This document shows positions 51,168 through 59,763 of a DNA stretch of 64,000 bases, piece by piece (position 1 is the first letter of the stretch; the number at the start of each line of letters is the position of its first letter). The notes beneath the pieces were generated by a model that did no database searches, was not told the DNA's origin, and worked only from the letters and a program-made list of their open reading frames with translations. A program made the position numbers and the translations under genes. The DNA is from Pseudonocardia kunmingensis (lineage in GTDB: Bacteria > Actinomycetota > Actinomycetes > Mycobacteriales > Pseudonocardiaceae), in contig NZ_VFPA01000003.1 in NCBI RefSeq assembly GCF_006716445.1, forward strand, positions 1,302,001 to 1,366,000, given 5' to 3'.

Positions 51168-53294
51168 TTACTCCGCGGCGGCCGGCACCGTCGACGGCGC
51201 CGGGCGCTCCGGCTCGGGGTGCCCGAGGTGCGTGAGCCAGCCCCGCAGCACGCGGTGCAGTGCCTCCGCGCCGACGATCTCATCGGGCGCCGGGAACCCG
51301 GCCGGGTGCAGGAGGAACCCGTGGGACTGCGCCCCGCCCAACCCGCCGTGCGAGCCCACGTGCGGCTCGAACGGGGACGCCTCGTCCCGGGCCGGGTCGT
51401 ACCGGCTGTTGATCATCAGGTCGGCGCAGTGCGGGAACCCGTCGACCCGGCGCACCAGGTCGGCCGCGTGCGGCCCGTAGGGCACCAGCGGGTCCTCACC
51501 GATGACGACGCCGGTGGCCAGCCGGTGCAGCCCGTCGCGGCCGAGCACGACGGGTCCGAACTCGGCGCTGCGCACCAGCACGAACCCCACCCCGGGGTGG
51601 TCGACGAGGGAGGGCAGCAGCTCGGGGAACTCCCGCTCGATCGTCTCCAGCTCGACGCGGCCGGGGTGGTCGGTGAACGAGGCCATCGCGAGGTGGCCGG
51701 ACGCGACGACCACCACACCGGGAGCCACGCGCGCCGCGTCGCCGGGCGCGCCGCCTGCCGTGCGCGGCCGGTCGGGCGCGGAGGCGCCGCGTTCCACCCG
51801 GTCGCGCAGCCGGCGCGCGATCGGGCCGCCTCCCGACGACGCCTCGGCCAGCACCGCCCCGACCTGCCAGCCCTCCGACGTGCGGCCCGGGTCGGGGTGG
51901 GCGCCCCGGCGCGGGTCGGGCTGGGGCTGCCCGCACAACCGCCCCACCAGCGCCTCGATCGACTCCCCGAACCGGTCGGCGAACGCCCAGCCCTGCGTCT
52001 GGCCGTGGTCGGACAGGGCGACGATGTGGTAGCGGCGCGGGGCGAGCTGGGTGGCGCGGTGCAGCCGGCCGATCTGCCGGTCGATCGCGCGCAGCACGGC
52101 CAACGAGTCGAAGCGCTCGACGCCGGAGTGGTGGCCGACCTCGTCGTAGCCGAGGAAGTCGGCGTACACCGCCGCGCGACCGGCCAGCATGTCCTCGATG
52201 ATCGCCGAGACCACCACGTCCCGGACGATCACGGTGGTACCGGCGCGGGCGAACGGGTAGAACCCGCCCCGGCTCACCCGCGGCACGACACCCGCGCGGC
52301 GCTGCCGGACGGCCGCCGAGACCTCCCGCCCGATGTCGACGAGTGCTCCGACGAACGTGCGCAGCGCGTTGGCCGGGTTGGCGAAGTAGGCGTAGTAGCC
52401 CGCACCCATCGCGTCGCGGGTGCGCCGACGCCGCCCGGACCCGCTGACCAGCGGTAGCGCGCTCATCGTGAGGCTCGTGTGCGCGGCGTCCCCGGTGAAC
52501 AGGTTGCCGCGCGCCGCCCCGTCCACGGCGAGCAGGCCGCGCCCGTCGGAGTGCCTGCGCTCGATCTCGGCGGCGTCCTCCGGGCTGGAGCAGGCCATGA
52601 CGTGGTCCCGGTCCTTCTCGTACCAGCGGAACCCGATCACGTCGGAGTTGTCGCCGTGCAGGATGCCGCAGACGCTCGCACCGGTCTGCGAGCTCCAGTC
52701 GGTGTGCCACTCGGCGAGCCGGTGGCTGCCGGTGTCGAGCAGGCGCGCGAAGGTGGGCATGTCACCGTCGCGGACGGCGCGCCGCAACGTGTCGATCCCC
52801 AGGCCGTCGACCTGCAGGAACAGCACCCCCGGCGGCATCTCGCCGGCACCAGCCGCACCGCGGCGGGCCCGGCGGCGCGCGGCCCGGCGGAAGAAGAGCT
52901 CGTCCTCGTCGAGGCCCACCAGGCTGCTGACGACGGCGCCGAGCGCCGCCACGGCGACCGCCACGACGACGGCCGTGCCGAGGTCGGTGACCACGACCCC
53001 GGGCACGGCGAAGGAGATCGCCAGCACCCCGGCGCCGAGCAGCAGGAACGAGCCGATGCCGAGCGTGAACACCGCCACCGGGAGCGCGATCCGCAGGACC
53101 AGCGGCCACACCACGGCGCTGAGCACGCCGAACAGCAGCGCGCAGACGGTCGGCTGCCACCACTCGGGCATCGCGAAACCGGTGAGCCACGCGTCGAGCA
53201 GCTGCAGCGCGCCGACCGCGAGCACCCACACGAGCACCATCCGCGCGAGCACCCGCCCGCCGCGCAGCAGCCGGCCCGCGCCGGGCACCCTCAC
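51168..53294 (-). CDS. Holin-like membrane domain fused to an alkaline-phosphatase-superfamily domain
   Basis: 708 residues. Four hydrophobic helices in the first 130 residues (phage-holin-family-like) precede an alkaline phosphatase/phosphodiesterase domain: FLQVDGLGIDTLRRAV with metal Asp, DWSSQTGASVCGILHGDNSD with the Thr/Ser nucleophile region, YADFLGYDEVGHHSG, VALSDHGQTQGW. Metal ligands of the superfamily (Asp, Asp-His, His) are all present. GTG 53294 overlaps the DedA gene stop. Likely a membrane-bound phosphodiesterase or lipid phosphatase; substrate unknown. Confidence 0.85.
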   Translation of the reverse strand: MRVPGAGRLLRGGRVLARMVLVWVLAVGALQLLDAWLTGFAMPEWWQPTVCALLFGVLSAVVWPLVLRIALPVAVFTLGIGSFLLLGAGVLAISFAVPGVVVTDLGTAVVVAVAVAALGAVVSSLVGLDEDELFFRRAARRRARRGAAGAGEMPPGVLFLQVDGLGIDTLRRAVRDGDMPTFARLLDTGSHRLAEWHTDWSSQTGASVCGILHGDNSDVIGFRWYEKDRDHVMACSSPEDAAEIERRHSDGRGLLAVDGAARGNLFTGDAAHTSLTMSALPLVSGSGRRRRTRDAMGAGYYAYFANPANALRTFVGALVDIGREVSAAVRQRRAGVVPRVSRGGFYPFARAGTTVIVRDVVVSAIIEDMLAGRAAVYADFLGYDEVGHHSGVERFDSLAVLRAIDRQIGRLHRATQLAPRRYHIVALSDHGQTQGWAFADRFGESIEALVGRLCGQPQPDPRRGAHPDPGRTSEGWQVGAVLAEASSGGGPIARRLRDRVERGASAPDRPRTAGGAPGDAARVAPGVVVVASGHLAMASFTDHPGRVELETIEREFPELLPSLVDHPGVGFVLVRSAEFGPVVLGRDGLHRLATGVVIGEDPLVPYGPHAADLVRRVDGFPHCADLMINSRYDPARDEASPFEPHVGSHGGLGGAQSHGFLLHPAGFPAPDEIVGAEALHRVLRGWLTHLGHPEPERPAPSTVPAAAE

Positions 53295-53923
53295 GACGCC
53301 GCCCCGGTGCCGCGTCCGGCGGCCTCGGCGCGCGCGGCGCGGCGGCGCCGCAGCCGCGTGGTCGCGAACGACGCGACGCCGCCGGCCACCAGCACGAGCA
53401 GCGCGGCCAGCAGCGTGGCCGGCACCGGGTCGTCGAACAGCCCACCCGAGAGCACGCCCAGCGCGGCGTAGGCGACCGCCCAGAGGAGGCAGGCGAGCGT
53501 GGCCGCCGGCACCAGGCGCCGCCACGGGTAACCCAGGCCGCCCGCGGCGAGCAGCACCGGGATCCGGCCGGCCGGCACCAGCCGTCCGACCACGACCAGC
53601 AGCCCCCCGCGCCGGGTGAACTGCTCCCGGGCCGCTTCCAGCCGCTCCGGGGTCTGGCCGCGAGCCACCCAGCGCAGCAGCGCGCCCCGGCCGGCCCGTG
53701 CCACCCCGTACGTCACGAGGTCACCGAGCAGCGCGGCGACCGTGGCGAGCAGCACCACCGCCACGAGCGACATGTGGCCCGTGGAGACGGCGAGGGCGGC
53801 GGCCGCCCCGACGACGGCGCCGGTGGGCACCACGGGCACCAGCGACCCGAGCAGCACCCCGCCGAACAGGGCCTGGTAGCCGACCGCGGACGGATCGGTC
53901 CAGCCGATCGCGAGCACGGTCAT
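53291..53923 (-). CDS. DedA/VTT-domain membrane protein
   Basis: 210 residues with the VTT domain: PVVPTGAVVGAAAALA, then GDLVTYGVARAGRG, RRGGLLVVVGRLVPAGRIPVLLAAG and about five helices, with an Arg-rich C-terminal tail. DedA proteins include undecaprenyl-phosphate flippases. It overlaps the MBL gene stop (ATGA) and the phosphatase start (GTGA), so it is the middle gene of a coupled operon. Confidence 0.88.
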   Translation of the reverse strand: MTVLAIGWTDPSAVGYQALFGGVLLGSLVPVVPTGAVVGAAAALAVSTGHMSLVAVVLLATVAALLGDLVTYGVARAGRGALLRWVARGQTPERLEAAREQFTRRGGLLVVVGRLVPAGRIPVLLAAGGLGYPWRRLVPAATLACLLWAVAYAALGVLSGGLFDDPVPATLLAALLVLVAGGVASFATTRLRRRRAARAEAAGRGTGAAS

Positions 53924-54729
53924 CGGGCCACCGACGCCGCGCCGGGCAGCGCGACCGCCGCCCCCGGCTCGGTGACCAGCACCCGGGTCGGGCCGCCCGC
54001 GGCCCCGACCGCCTCGGCGAACCGGCGCGGCGGCTCGACCAGCAGCCGGCGCATCCGGGCCCCGAGCCCGCCGGGCAGGCGGGGCAGCCCCGCGACGGTG
54101 AGCGTGCCCCAGTGCACGGGCACGGCGACCCGCGGGCGCAGCAACGCGACCGCCTCGGCGGCGCGTGCCGGGTCGAGGTGGCCGGGACCGAGGTCGGGCC
54201 CCCACCCCCAGACCGGCAGCAGCGCCGCATCGAGGCGGCCGAGCGCGGCGAGGCCCGGGAACAGGTCGGTGTCGCCCGCCGCGTAGACGCGGGTGCCGTC
54301 GCCCTCGAGCACGTGGCCCATCGCGCGCGCCTGCGGGCCGTGCGTGGACCGCGGGCCGAACCGGTGGCCGCTGTGCGCGGCCGGCACCCCGTGCACGCGC
54401 AGGCCACCGTGCTCGAGCTCCTCACCGGGCGCCAGCTCGTCGACGCGCCGGATGCCGCGGCGGCGCAGCCAGCGCCCGGCGCCGCGCGGCACCACCACGC
54501 GGGCGGTGCGCGGCAGCAGTCGCAGCGACGGCAGGTGCAGGTGGTCGGCGTGCAGGTGCGACAGCAGCACCAGGTCGACGTCACCGTGGTGCACCGGCGC
54601 CGGGGTCGGCGTGACGCGGCGCAGCGGCCCCACGCGGCGGGTCAGCACCGGGTCGGTGAGCACCACGGACCCGGCCAGCTCCAGGCGGACCGTGGAGTGA
54701 CCGAGGAAGCGCATCGCGAGGCCGCGCAC
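53920..54729 (-). CDS. MBL-fold metal-dependent hydrolase
   Basis: About 269 residues, UlaG/NAPE-PLD-like metallo-beta-lactamase fold: FLGHSTVRLEL, the metal site LLSHLHADHLHLPSL, AAHSGHRF, YAAGDTDLFPGL and PVHWGTLT. GTG 54729 sits about 6 nt after a GATACT -10-like box, suggesting leaderless mRNA; ATG 54714 is the alternative. NAPE-PLD-like members cleave phospholipid head groups, which would fit with the downstream DedA and phosphatase genes. Confidence 0.86.
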   Translation of the reverse strand: MRGLAMRFLGHSTVRLELAGSVVLTDPVLTRRVGPLRRVTPTPAPVHHGDVDLVLLSHLHADHLHLPSLRLLPRTARVVVPRGAGRWLRRRGIRRVDELAPGEELEHGGLRVHGVPAAHSGHRFGPRSTHGPQARAMGHVLEGDGTRVYAAGDTDLFPGLAALGRLDAALLPVWGWGPDLGPGHLDPARAAEAVALLRPRVAVPVHWGTLTVAGLPRLPGGLGARMRRLLVEPPRRFAEAVGAAGGPTRVLVTEPGAAVALPGAASVAR

Positions 54730-54782
54730 GACACCAGTATCACCCGCGCCGTCGCGGCACGATCGGGCGTCACCTCCCGGCG

Positions 54783-55577
54783 TCAGGGACGCCGCCAGTC
54801 GTCGGACGTCAGGTGCGAGCCGGCCATCGGGCCCATCTGGAGCATCCCGCCGTCGACGGCCCAGGACGCGCCCGTCACGTACCCCGCGGCGGGCGAGCAC
54901 AGGAACGCGACGACGGCCGCCACCTCGCGCGCGTCACCGGGGCGGCGCAGCGGCACGCCCGGCCGCTCGGTGGGGTGCGGGTCCGTGTCCTCCTGCCCCG
55001 TCATGGGGGTGGCGATCTCCCCGGGGGCGACGGCGTTGACCGTGATGCCGTGCTCGGCGAGCTCCAGCGCGGCCACCTTCGTCAGCAGTCCGAGGCCGCC
55101 CTTCGCGGCGCAGTACGGCCCGGCGCCGACGCGGGGCTGGTGCTCGTGCACGCTCGTGATGTTGACGATCCGCCCGCCGCGCCCCGCCGCGGTCATCCGG
55201 CGCGCGGCGCGCTGCAGGCACAGGAACGCGCCGTCCAGGTCGGTGGCCAGCACGGTCCGCCAGGTGTCGAAGTCGATGTCGAGCAGCGGGGTGGCCGTGC
55301 CGGTGCCGGCGTTGTTGACCAGGACGTCGACACCGCCGAGCGCCTCCGCCAGGTCGTCGACGACGTCCGCCGCGCCCGGCAGCTCGGTGAGGTCGAGCCG
55401 GCGCACCTCGGCCCTGCGTCCGTGGGCGCGCACCTCGTCGGCCGTGCCGCGGGCACCCACCTCGTCGGAGTGGTAGGTGACACCGACGTCGCAGCCCGCC
55501 TCGGCGAGGGCGACGGCGGTGGCCCGGCCGATGCCGGAGTCGGAGCCGGTGACGATCGCGGTGCGGGGAGAGTCCAT
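54783..55577 (-). CDS. SDR-family oxidoreductase
   Basis: 264-residue classical short-chain dehydrogenase. Cofactor motif TGSDSGIGRA, NNAGTG, catalytic Ser in ITSVHEH and YxxxK as YCAAKGG, then VNAVAPGEIATPM. The Thr-Gly-Ser-Asp-Ser nucleotide loop and YHSDE suggest NADP preference. ATG 55577 has GGGAGG 3 nt upstream. Resembles glucose-1-dehydrogenase/3-oxoacyl reductase-like members; substrate unknown. Confidence 0.92.
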   Translation of the reverse strand: MDSPRTAIVTGSDSGIGRATAVALAEAGCDVGVTYHSDEVGARGTADEVRAHGRRAEVRRLDLTELPGAADVVDDLAEALGGVDVLVNNAGTGTATPLLDIDFDTWRTVLATDLDGAFLCLQRAARRMTAAGRGGRIVNITSVHEHQPRVGAGPYCAAKGGLGLLTKVAALELAEHGITVNAVAPGEIATPMTGQEDTDPHPTERPGVPLRRPGDAREVAAVVAFLCSPAAGYVTGASWAVDGGMLQMGPMAGSHLTSDDWRRP

Positions 55578-55623
55578 GCCTCCCGGGTGCCCGGAATCGA
55601 TCGGGCGAGACATCGGAGATCGA

Positions 55624-56103
55624 CTACCGCCGTCGAGCACCCGGGGGCCACACGACCGTGACGGCGACGCCCCGCTCCCGCGCGTAGCCGACGGCCTCGG
55701 CGGTGCCTCCTGATCCTGTGGGTGGAGCACCGTCCCACACCGCCATGAGCACGTCGCAGCGATCGATGAGGTAGCGACTGGCGGCGAGGTAGGCGGGAGC
55801 GCCGGAGGTCTCGAAGGGCATGGTCACCGTTGTCCGGGCGGCGGCGAGGTAGCCGTCGCAGCGTTCGCGATCGACGGGATCGGGGATGCCGGAGAGGTAG
55901 TCCGCCGCGGGGAGGACGACGTCGAGCGTGCCGCCGAGTTCGAGGACGAGGTCGGCGAAGATCTGATCGGGCCCGCGGGCGATGCAGCTCATCCCGATCA
56001 GGTCATCGCGTAGCGGACCCAGGTGGTCCAGAAGCGCGTGACGGACGGTGGGGTAGGAGTCGCCGGACAGGTTGCTGTGGCCGGTGATCCCGACGATCGT
56101 CAT
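55624..56103 (-). CDS. SLOG-like Rossmann-fold protein
   Basis: 159 residues: VGITGHSNL at the N-terminus, GMSCIARGPDQIFADLVLELGGTLDVVLPAADYL and CDVLMAVWDGAPPTGSGGTAEAVGYARERG in the C-terminal half. This layout is that of the LOG/SLOG superfamily (nucleotide-related ligand sensors, sometimes attached to stress or conflict systems). Starts at ATG 56103, 103 bp from the divergent XRE gene. It marks the edge of a stretch with lower GC and looser codon use. Confidence 0.7.
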   Translation of the reverse strand: MTIVGITGHSNLSGDSYPTVRHALLDHLGPLRDDLIGMSCIARGPDQIFADLVLELGGTLDVVLPAADYLSGIPDPVDRERCDGYLAAARTTVTMPFETSGAPAYLAASRYLIDRCDVLMAVWDGAPPTGSGGTAEAVGYARERGVAVTVVWPPGARRR

Positions 56104-56206
56104 GCGCGCCAAGCCCCTTCCGATGACTGATAGGCGCGCGCAGGGTAGCAATCGCGTCCCCGTTCCGACGGTCCACGGCGAGGATTGACGGCTTTCGTGG
56201 TCGGTC

Positions 56207-57462
56207 ATGCGCGTCGGTCCGCAGGATGTGCGGCAGGTGGCCACGCTGAGCACGGGCGAGCGGATCCGGTCCGCCCGCCGAGCCCGGGGGATGTCGCGTC
56301 CGGTATTGGCCGGACTGGTCGGCCGCAGTCCCGACTGGCTCAAGAAGATCGAGACCGGCGTGCGCCCGCTGAACTCACTGCCATTGCTGGTGCAGCTGGC
56401 GCGCGTTCTGAACCTCGATGATGTGTCCGAGCTGACCGGGGACGATTACAGCGCTCCGGTCGAAGCCTGGCAGGGCGAGGTCCATCATGTCGTTCCTGCG
56501 ATCCGCCGAGCACTCGCCGACTCCGCGTTCGAAATGCTGGGAGACGCTGTTGCGCCAGCCTTGAGCGCGGAAGAGCTGGCGTTGCGGGTACGCCGATCGT
56601 GGCAGGTGTGGCACCGCTCCACGCGGCAGCGGTCCGAGATCGGCGCAGCGCTGCCGGAGCTGATCCGGCAGGCGCATACGTCCGTGCGAGCCGCCGAGGG
56701 CGAGCAGCGTCGCCGCTGCCGAGCTGCAACAGGTGATCTCTACCGCCTGGTGCAGCGACTACTTGCCCACATTCGTGAACCCGAGTTGCACGCACTGGCC
56801 GTCGAACGCGGGCGTGCGTTCTCCGAGGACGCCGACACACCGCTCGCCCTGGCCGAGGCCGCGTGGGCATCTGCGGTCGGGCTTTGTGCGGCGGGACACT
56901 ACGACGATGCTGTCGCGTTGGCCGATCGCGGGGCCGACGCGTTGGTCCGGGCTTACCGGGGCGGGCCCACGGCGTCGGCGTGGGGGACGCTCGGCGCGCT
57001 CCAACTCGAGGCGGCCGCGGCCCACGGCTTGGCCGGCCGCGACGGCGACACCTACCGCTACCTGGACGCCGCTGCTGTGACCGCCGGTCGGATGCCGTGC
57101 CAGGCCTGGCACCTGCCCTCCGCCTTCGACCGCTCGACGTCGAGATCATGGCGGTCATCGTGAGCACCAGCCTGCGCCGGCCCGGCGAGGCGATCGCCCG
57201 GGCCGAGCGGATCGACCTGACGGCAATCCGGTCAGTTGTGCGCCGTTCACGTCTGCTGCTCGAGTGCGCCGACGCCCACGCACAGCGGCGCGAGTTCAGC
57301 GATGCGGTCAGCCGGCTCGACGCGGCCACGCGCGTGTCCCCCGAAGCCATCGCTTTGATCCCACGGGCTCGAAGCCTGGCCGACGAGCTCGCCGCACACG
57401 CCCCGCATCCAGCCCGCCGCGCCGCCGATCAGGTCGTCGCCACCCTGCGAACGGTTCGCTGA
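56207..57462 (+). pseudogene. XRE-type regulator with TPR-like region, frameshifted
   Basis: The N-terminal helix-turn-helix (TGERIRSARRARGMSRPVLAGLVGRSPDWLKKIE-type, about 16-60) and helical repeats run in one frame to 57163. The expected continuation lies in another frame and ends at 57462 (GRPGEAI-like RRPGEAIARAERIDLTAIRS, then LLLECADAHAQRREFSDAV). Adding one base after 57128 (GCCTTCG/ACCGCTCGAC) joins them as AFGPLDVEIMAVIV and gives a normal protein of about 418 residues. So this is a one-base deletion or sequencing error. Such regulators often sit beside small biosynthetic clusters. Confidence 0.8.
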
Positions 57463-57554
57463 CCGGGATAGCCAGCAGGGGGACAATCCGTCCCCCACCG
57501 GTCACGCCTGTCGCCCCACCATTTCGTCACCAGCTGATCGGGCGGGAGACGAAT

Positions 57555-58040
57555 GTGGCGAGCATCGCAGGCCACGATCCAGAGCGGCGCGCAATTCGAC
57601 CGACCCCTATACGTGCGTACGGGTGGGATAGTGGCACGCAAGACCACGCGCTCTGGATGACCTGTGCCGACGACCGGCTCGATCACCTCATTTCCGACAC
57701 ATGTCTCGTCGGAGGTGTCCGTCCTCGCACGATCTGCGGTCGTCTCGCCGTACTGGCACCGCTGGTCGCGCCACCGCGACCTCGCTGCGCTGCCTGCGAG
57801 CATCACCTCGACGACGAGGCCAGGCGCTCACGCCTACCTCGGCGCTCTCTGCTTCGCCAGCTCGCCACGCGGGGTGGTTCCGCCTTCGCAGCTCTCCATC
57901 ACATGCGCAGCAGGTTGCGTGAGCGGAGCAGCCGGCTTCCGCCGGCCGGAGGCTGTCTCAGCCCGCTTGTCCACCTCGTAGCGGCGCCGCCGCTCACTGA
58001 ACGACGAGCGAGGAAAGGAGGTGAACATCGTGAACGATGA
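57555..58040 (+). CDS. Small CxxC protein, uncertain
   Basis: 161 residues from GTG 57555, which has GGCGGGAG 7-8 nt upstream. The middle carries RTICGRLAVLAPLVAPPRPRCAACEHH, a CG...PP-RCxxC pattern I recall from short proteins encoded next to XRE regulators in actinobacteria, and the rest is Arg/Leu-rich and may not be translated as such. A shorter start at ATG 57657 is possible. Its stop overlaps the next start by 11 bp. Coding status is not certain. Confidence 0.4.
   Translation: MASIAGHDPERRAIRPTPIRAYGWDSGTQDHALWMTCADDRLDHLISDTCLVGGVRPRTICGRLAVLAPLVAPPRPRCAACEHHLDDEARRSRLPRRSLLRQLATRGGSAFAALHHMRSRLRERSSRLPPAGGCLSPLVHLVAAPPLTERRARKGGEHRER
58014..58032 (+). promoter_or_regulatory. Near-perfect Shine-Dalgarno before a short frame
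   Basis: AAAGGAGGTGA followed by ACATC and GTG at 58030. This is the strongest ribosome binding site in the window and implies high translation of whatever begins at 58030. Confidence 0.6.
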
Positions 58041-58236
58041 CGAGATCTTCGAAGGCGAAGCTGCCATCGGCGTCCCGACTCTGGCTGACGAGTATGCCCG
58101 CAAGGCTCCGGGTCACCAGGACTCCAACGGCACCACTGCGCGGCGTAGCAAGCACAACCGGGGTAGGTGGCACCGGCGGAGGTGCCACCTACCCCGGCCG
58201 TTCCTCGATCGCCCATTCGATGGGAGACGCACCGCG
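58030..58236 (+). other. Candidate precursor/leader peptide frame
   Basis: From GTG 58030 the frame reads VNDDEIFEGEAAIGVPTLAD, then EYARKAPGHQDSNGTTARR, then basic residues encoded by the hairpin, and stays open into the synthetase gene. An acidic leader-like N-terminus, strong ribosome binding site and following hairpin recall RiPP precursor genes. It lacks the classical lasso leader (YxxPxLxxxGxxxxxT) and has no own stop codon. Either it is an N-terminal extension of the synthetase, a precursor with an eroded stop, or a regulatory upstream frame. Confidence 0.35.
58158..58197 (+). terminator. 17-bp perfect hairpin before the synthetase
   Basis: CCGGGGTAGGTGGCACC at 58158-58174 pairs perfectly with 58181-58197 around a 6-nt loop. 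Placed between the strong start at 58030 and the synthetase ATG at 58237, it looks like an attenuator or partial terminator that would set a high precursor-to-enzyme ratio. Confidence 0.65.
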
Positions 58237-59763
58237 ATGTTGAAGTTCGCGATCACCTCCAATACGCCCGGACAGACATGGACGAGGCATGGAGCGTCAT
58301 GGCGAGCGGATCGTTCCTCGATCACTCCATTCCTGCACCCGGCTCTGGATTCGTCCTGGGGCTCCGACGCCTACGGAGAGGGCATCTCGGTGCGGGAGCG
58401 GCGCCCGCACGGAGACCACTTGGAGCTGCGACTGATCCGTGACGGGAGCGTCCAACTCCGTGCCGGGAACGGCGGCGTCGCCCCCCTCTACGTCGCCGCT
58501 GACGACGACCGGCTCATCGGGTCCTGGGATCTCACTGACCTTGTCGGTCGCATCGGCGGCGAGCTGTCCCCTGTCGTGGTGGCCCGGTTACTGACCCGCC
58601 GTCACCGCTACAGCCATGACACCGTCTTTCCGGCGATCACCCGGCTCACCGCCGGAACCCACGCCGTGTGGCGTCCGGGATCCGGGCTGAGCCTGCGTTA
58701 CCCGGATCCCGCCCACCACGTGCTGCGCCCCAGAACACTGCGCGCCGGCGCCGACCCGATCGCCGGTTTCACCGCCCTACTCGACCACGCGCTCGCCGGC
58801 GTTGTGTCCGGTCCGGAGGAGATCGTGGCAGTCGAGATGTCCGGCGGGCTGGACTCCGCGAACATCGCTGTCTCCGCCATTCATCACGGTGCGCTCGTCG
58901 CCGGTGGCATCGATGTGTACGGAAGGACCGGCAGGGCTCAGCGTCAGCGGCGAAGCCTCATCAGTGCACACCTGCGGCTCCCGATCGAGACCGTCTCGGC
59001 AGTCGAGCACTTGCCACTGGACCCCGACGGCTCACGCGTCCCGTCCCGGCCGCACCAGCCCGACGGTGACGTGTACCAGGAAGCCTTCGACGCGCTTCGG
59101 GCTCGACTCTCTCGCGCGGGAGCACGGACGGTGCTCACCGGCTACGGCGGCGACGAGATCATGAGCCGCACCTCCGCCGAACGCGGCGTGTCGACTACGC
59201 CGCCACCCTTGCCGCCATGGCTGACGGACCGAGCCCGCGCTGCGCTCGCCGATGTCGACGCTGGCTGTTCTCCGGTCACTGCTGTCGCATTGCCCACCCT
59301 GCTCGTCTTCGCGGCCCGCCACCCTGCCTACCTCCGTGCCGGGCTCTGGCCGATCGCCCCCTACACCGACCCCCGCGTCAGCCGCTTCGCCCGGTCCCTG
59401 CCCGTCGACCGGCGCACCGGTAAGGAGCTCCTGCGCCAGCGGCTCACCCGGATCGGGTTTCCTCGCGCCGTCACCCACCCCGACCAACGCGAGTCGTTCG
59501 CCGACACGATGCACCTCGCACTTCGCCGTCATGCCGTCACGCTGCTCAGCGGGATGCTCGACCAGTCGCCGTTGATCGAGCACGATCTCGTCCGCCGCGA
59601 CAAGGTCGAACAGCTCTGGTGCCACGTACGCCAGCAACGACCACTACCACCGCTCGTCTTCGACATGCTTGCACTCGACATCGCGATCCGGAGCATGACC
59701 GCCACGACTACCGCCACGCCGAGCATCGAGGAGCCATGCGTACCGTCACCGCAGCGAGCCTGA
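58237..59763 (+). CDS. Asparagine-synthetase-like ATP-dependent ligase (lasso cyclase/beta-lactam synthetase type)
   Basis: 508 residues. The N-terminal half has the class II amidotransferase fold (RDGSVQLRAGNGGVAPLYVA) but the start MLKFAITS lacks the catalytic Cys2, so no glutamine hydrolysis. The synthetase half has the PP-loop SGGLDSA (202-208) and TGYGGDEIMS (301-310). This combination is the one of lasso-peptide macrolactam cyclases and beta-lactam synthetases, which adenylate a carboxylate and form an intramolecular amide. ATG 58237 follows GGGAGA. The methyltransferase overlaps its end by 28 bp. The substrate is unknown. Confidence 0.85.
   Translation: MLKFAITSNTPGQTWTRHGASWRADRSSITPFLHPALDSSWGSDAYGEGISVRERRPHGDHLELRLIRDGSVQLRAGNGGVAPLYVAADDDRLIGSWDLTDLVGRIGGELSPVVVARLLTRRHRYSHDTVFPAITRLTAGTHAVWRPGSGLSLRYPDPAHHVLRPRTLRAGADPIAGFTALLDHALAGVVSGPEEIVAVEMSGGLDSANIAVSAIHHGALVAGGIDVYGRTGRAQRQRRSLISAHLRLPIETVSAVEHLPLDPDGSRVPSRPHQPDGDVYQEAFDALRARLSRAGARTVLTGYGGDEIMSRTSAERGVSTTPPPLPPWLTDRARAALADVDAGCSPVTAVALPTLLVFAARHPAYLRAGLWPIAPYTDPRVSRFARSLPVDRRTGKELLRQRLTRIGFPRAVTHPDQRESFADTMHLALRRHAVTLLSGMLDQSPLIEHDLVRRDKVEQLWCHVRQQRPLPPLVFDMLALDIAIRSMTATTTATPSIEEPCVPSPQRA

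Noticed and set aside
58030..58157. Classical lasso peptide precursor
   Set aside because: The leader pattern YxxPxLxxxGxxxxxT and a Gly1 with Asp/Glu at position 7-9 are not found, and there is no PqqD-like or transglutaminase-like gene nearby. I therefore call it only a candidate.
58030..59763. Synthetase translated from 58030 as one 577-residue protein
   Set aside because: It would have to be translated through a 17-bp perfect hairpin and gives an Arg-rich linker unlike the family; ATG 58237 yields a normal N-terminus. Not fully excluded.
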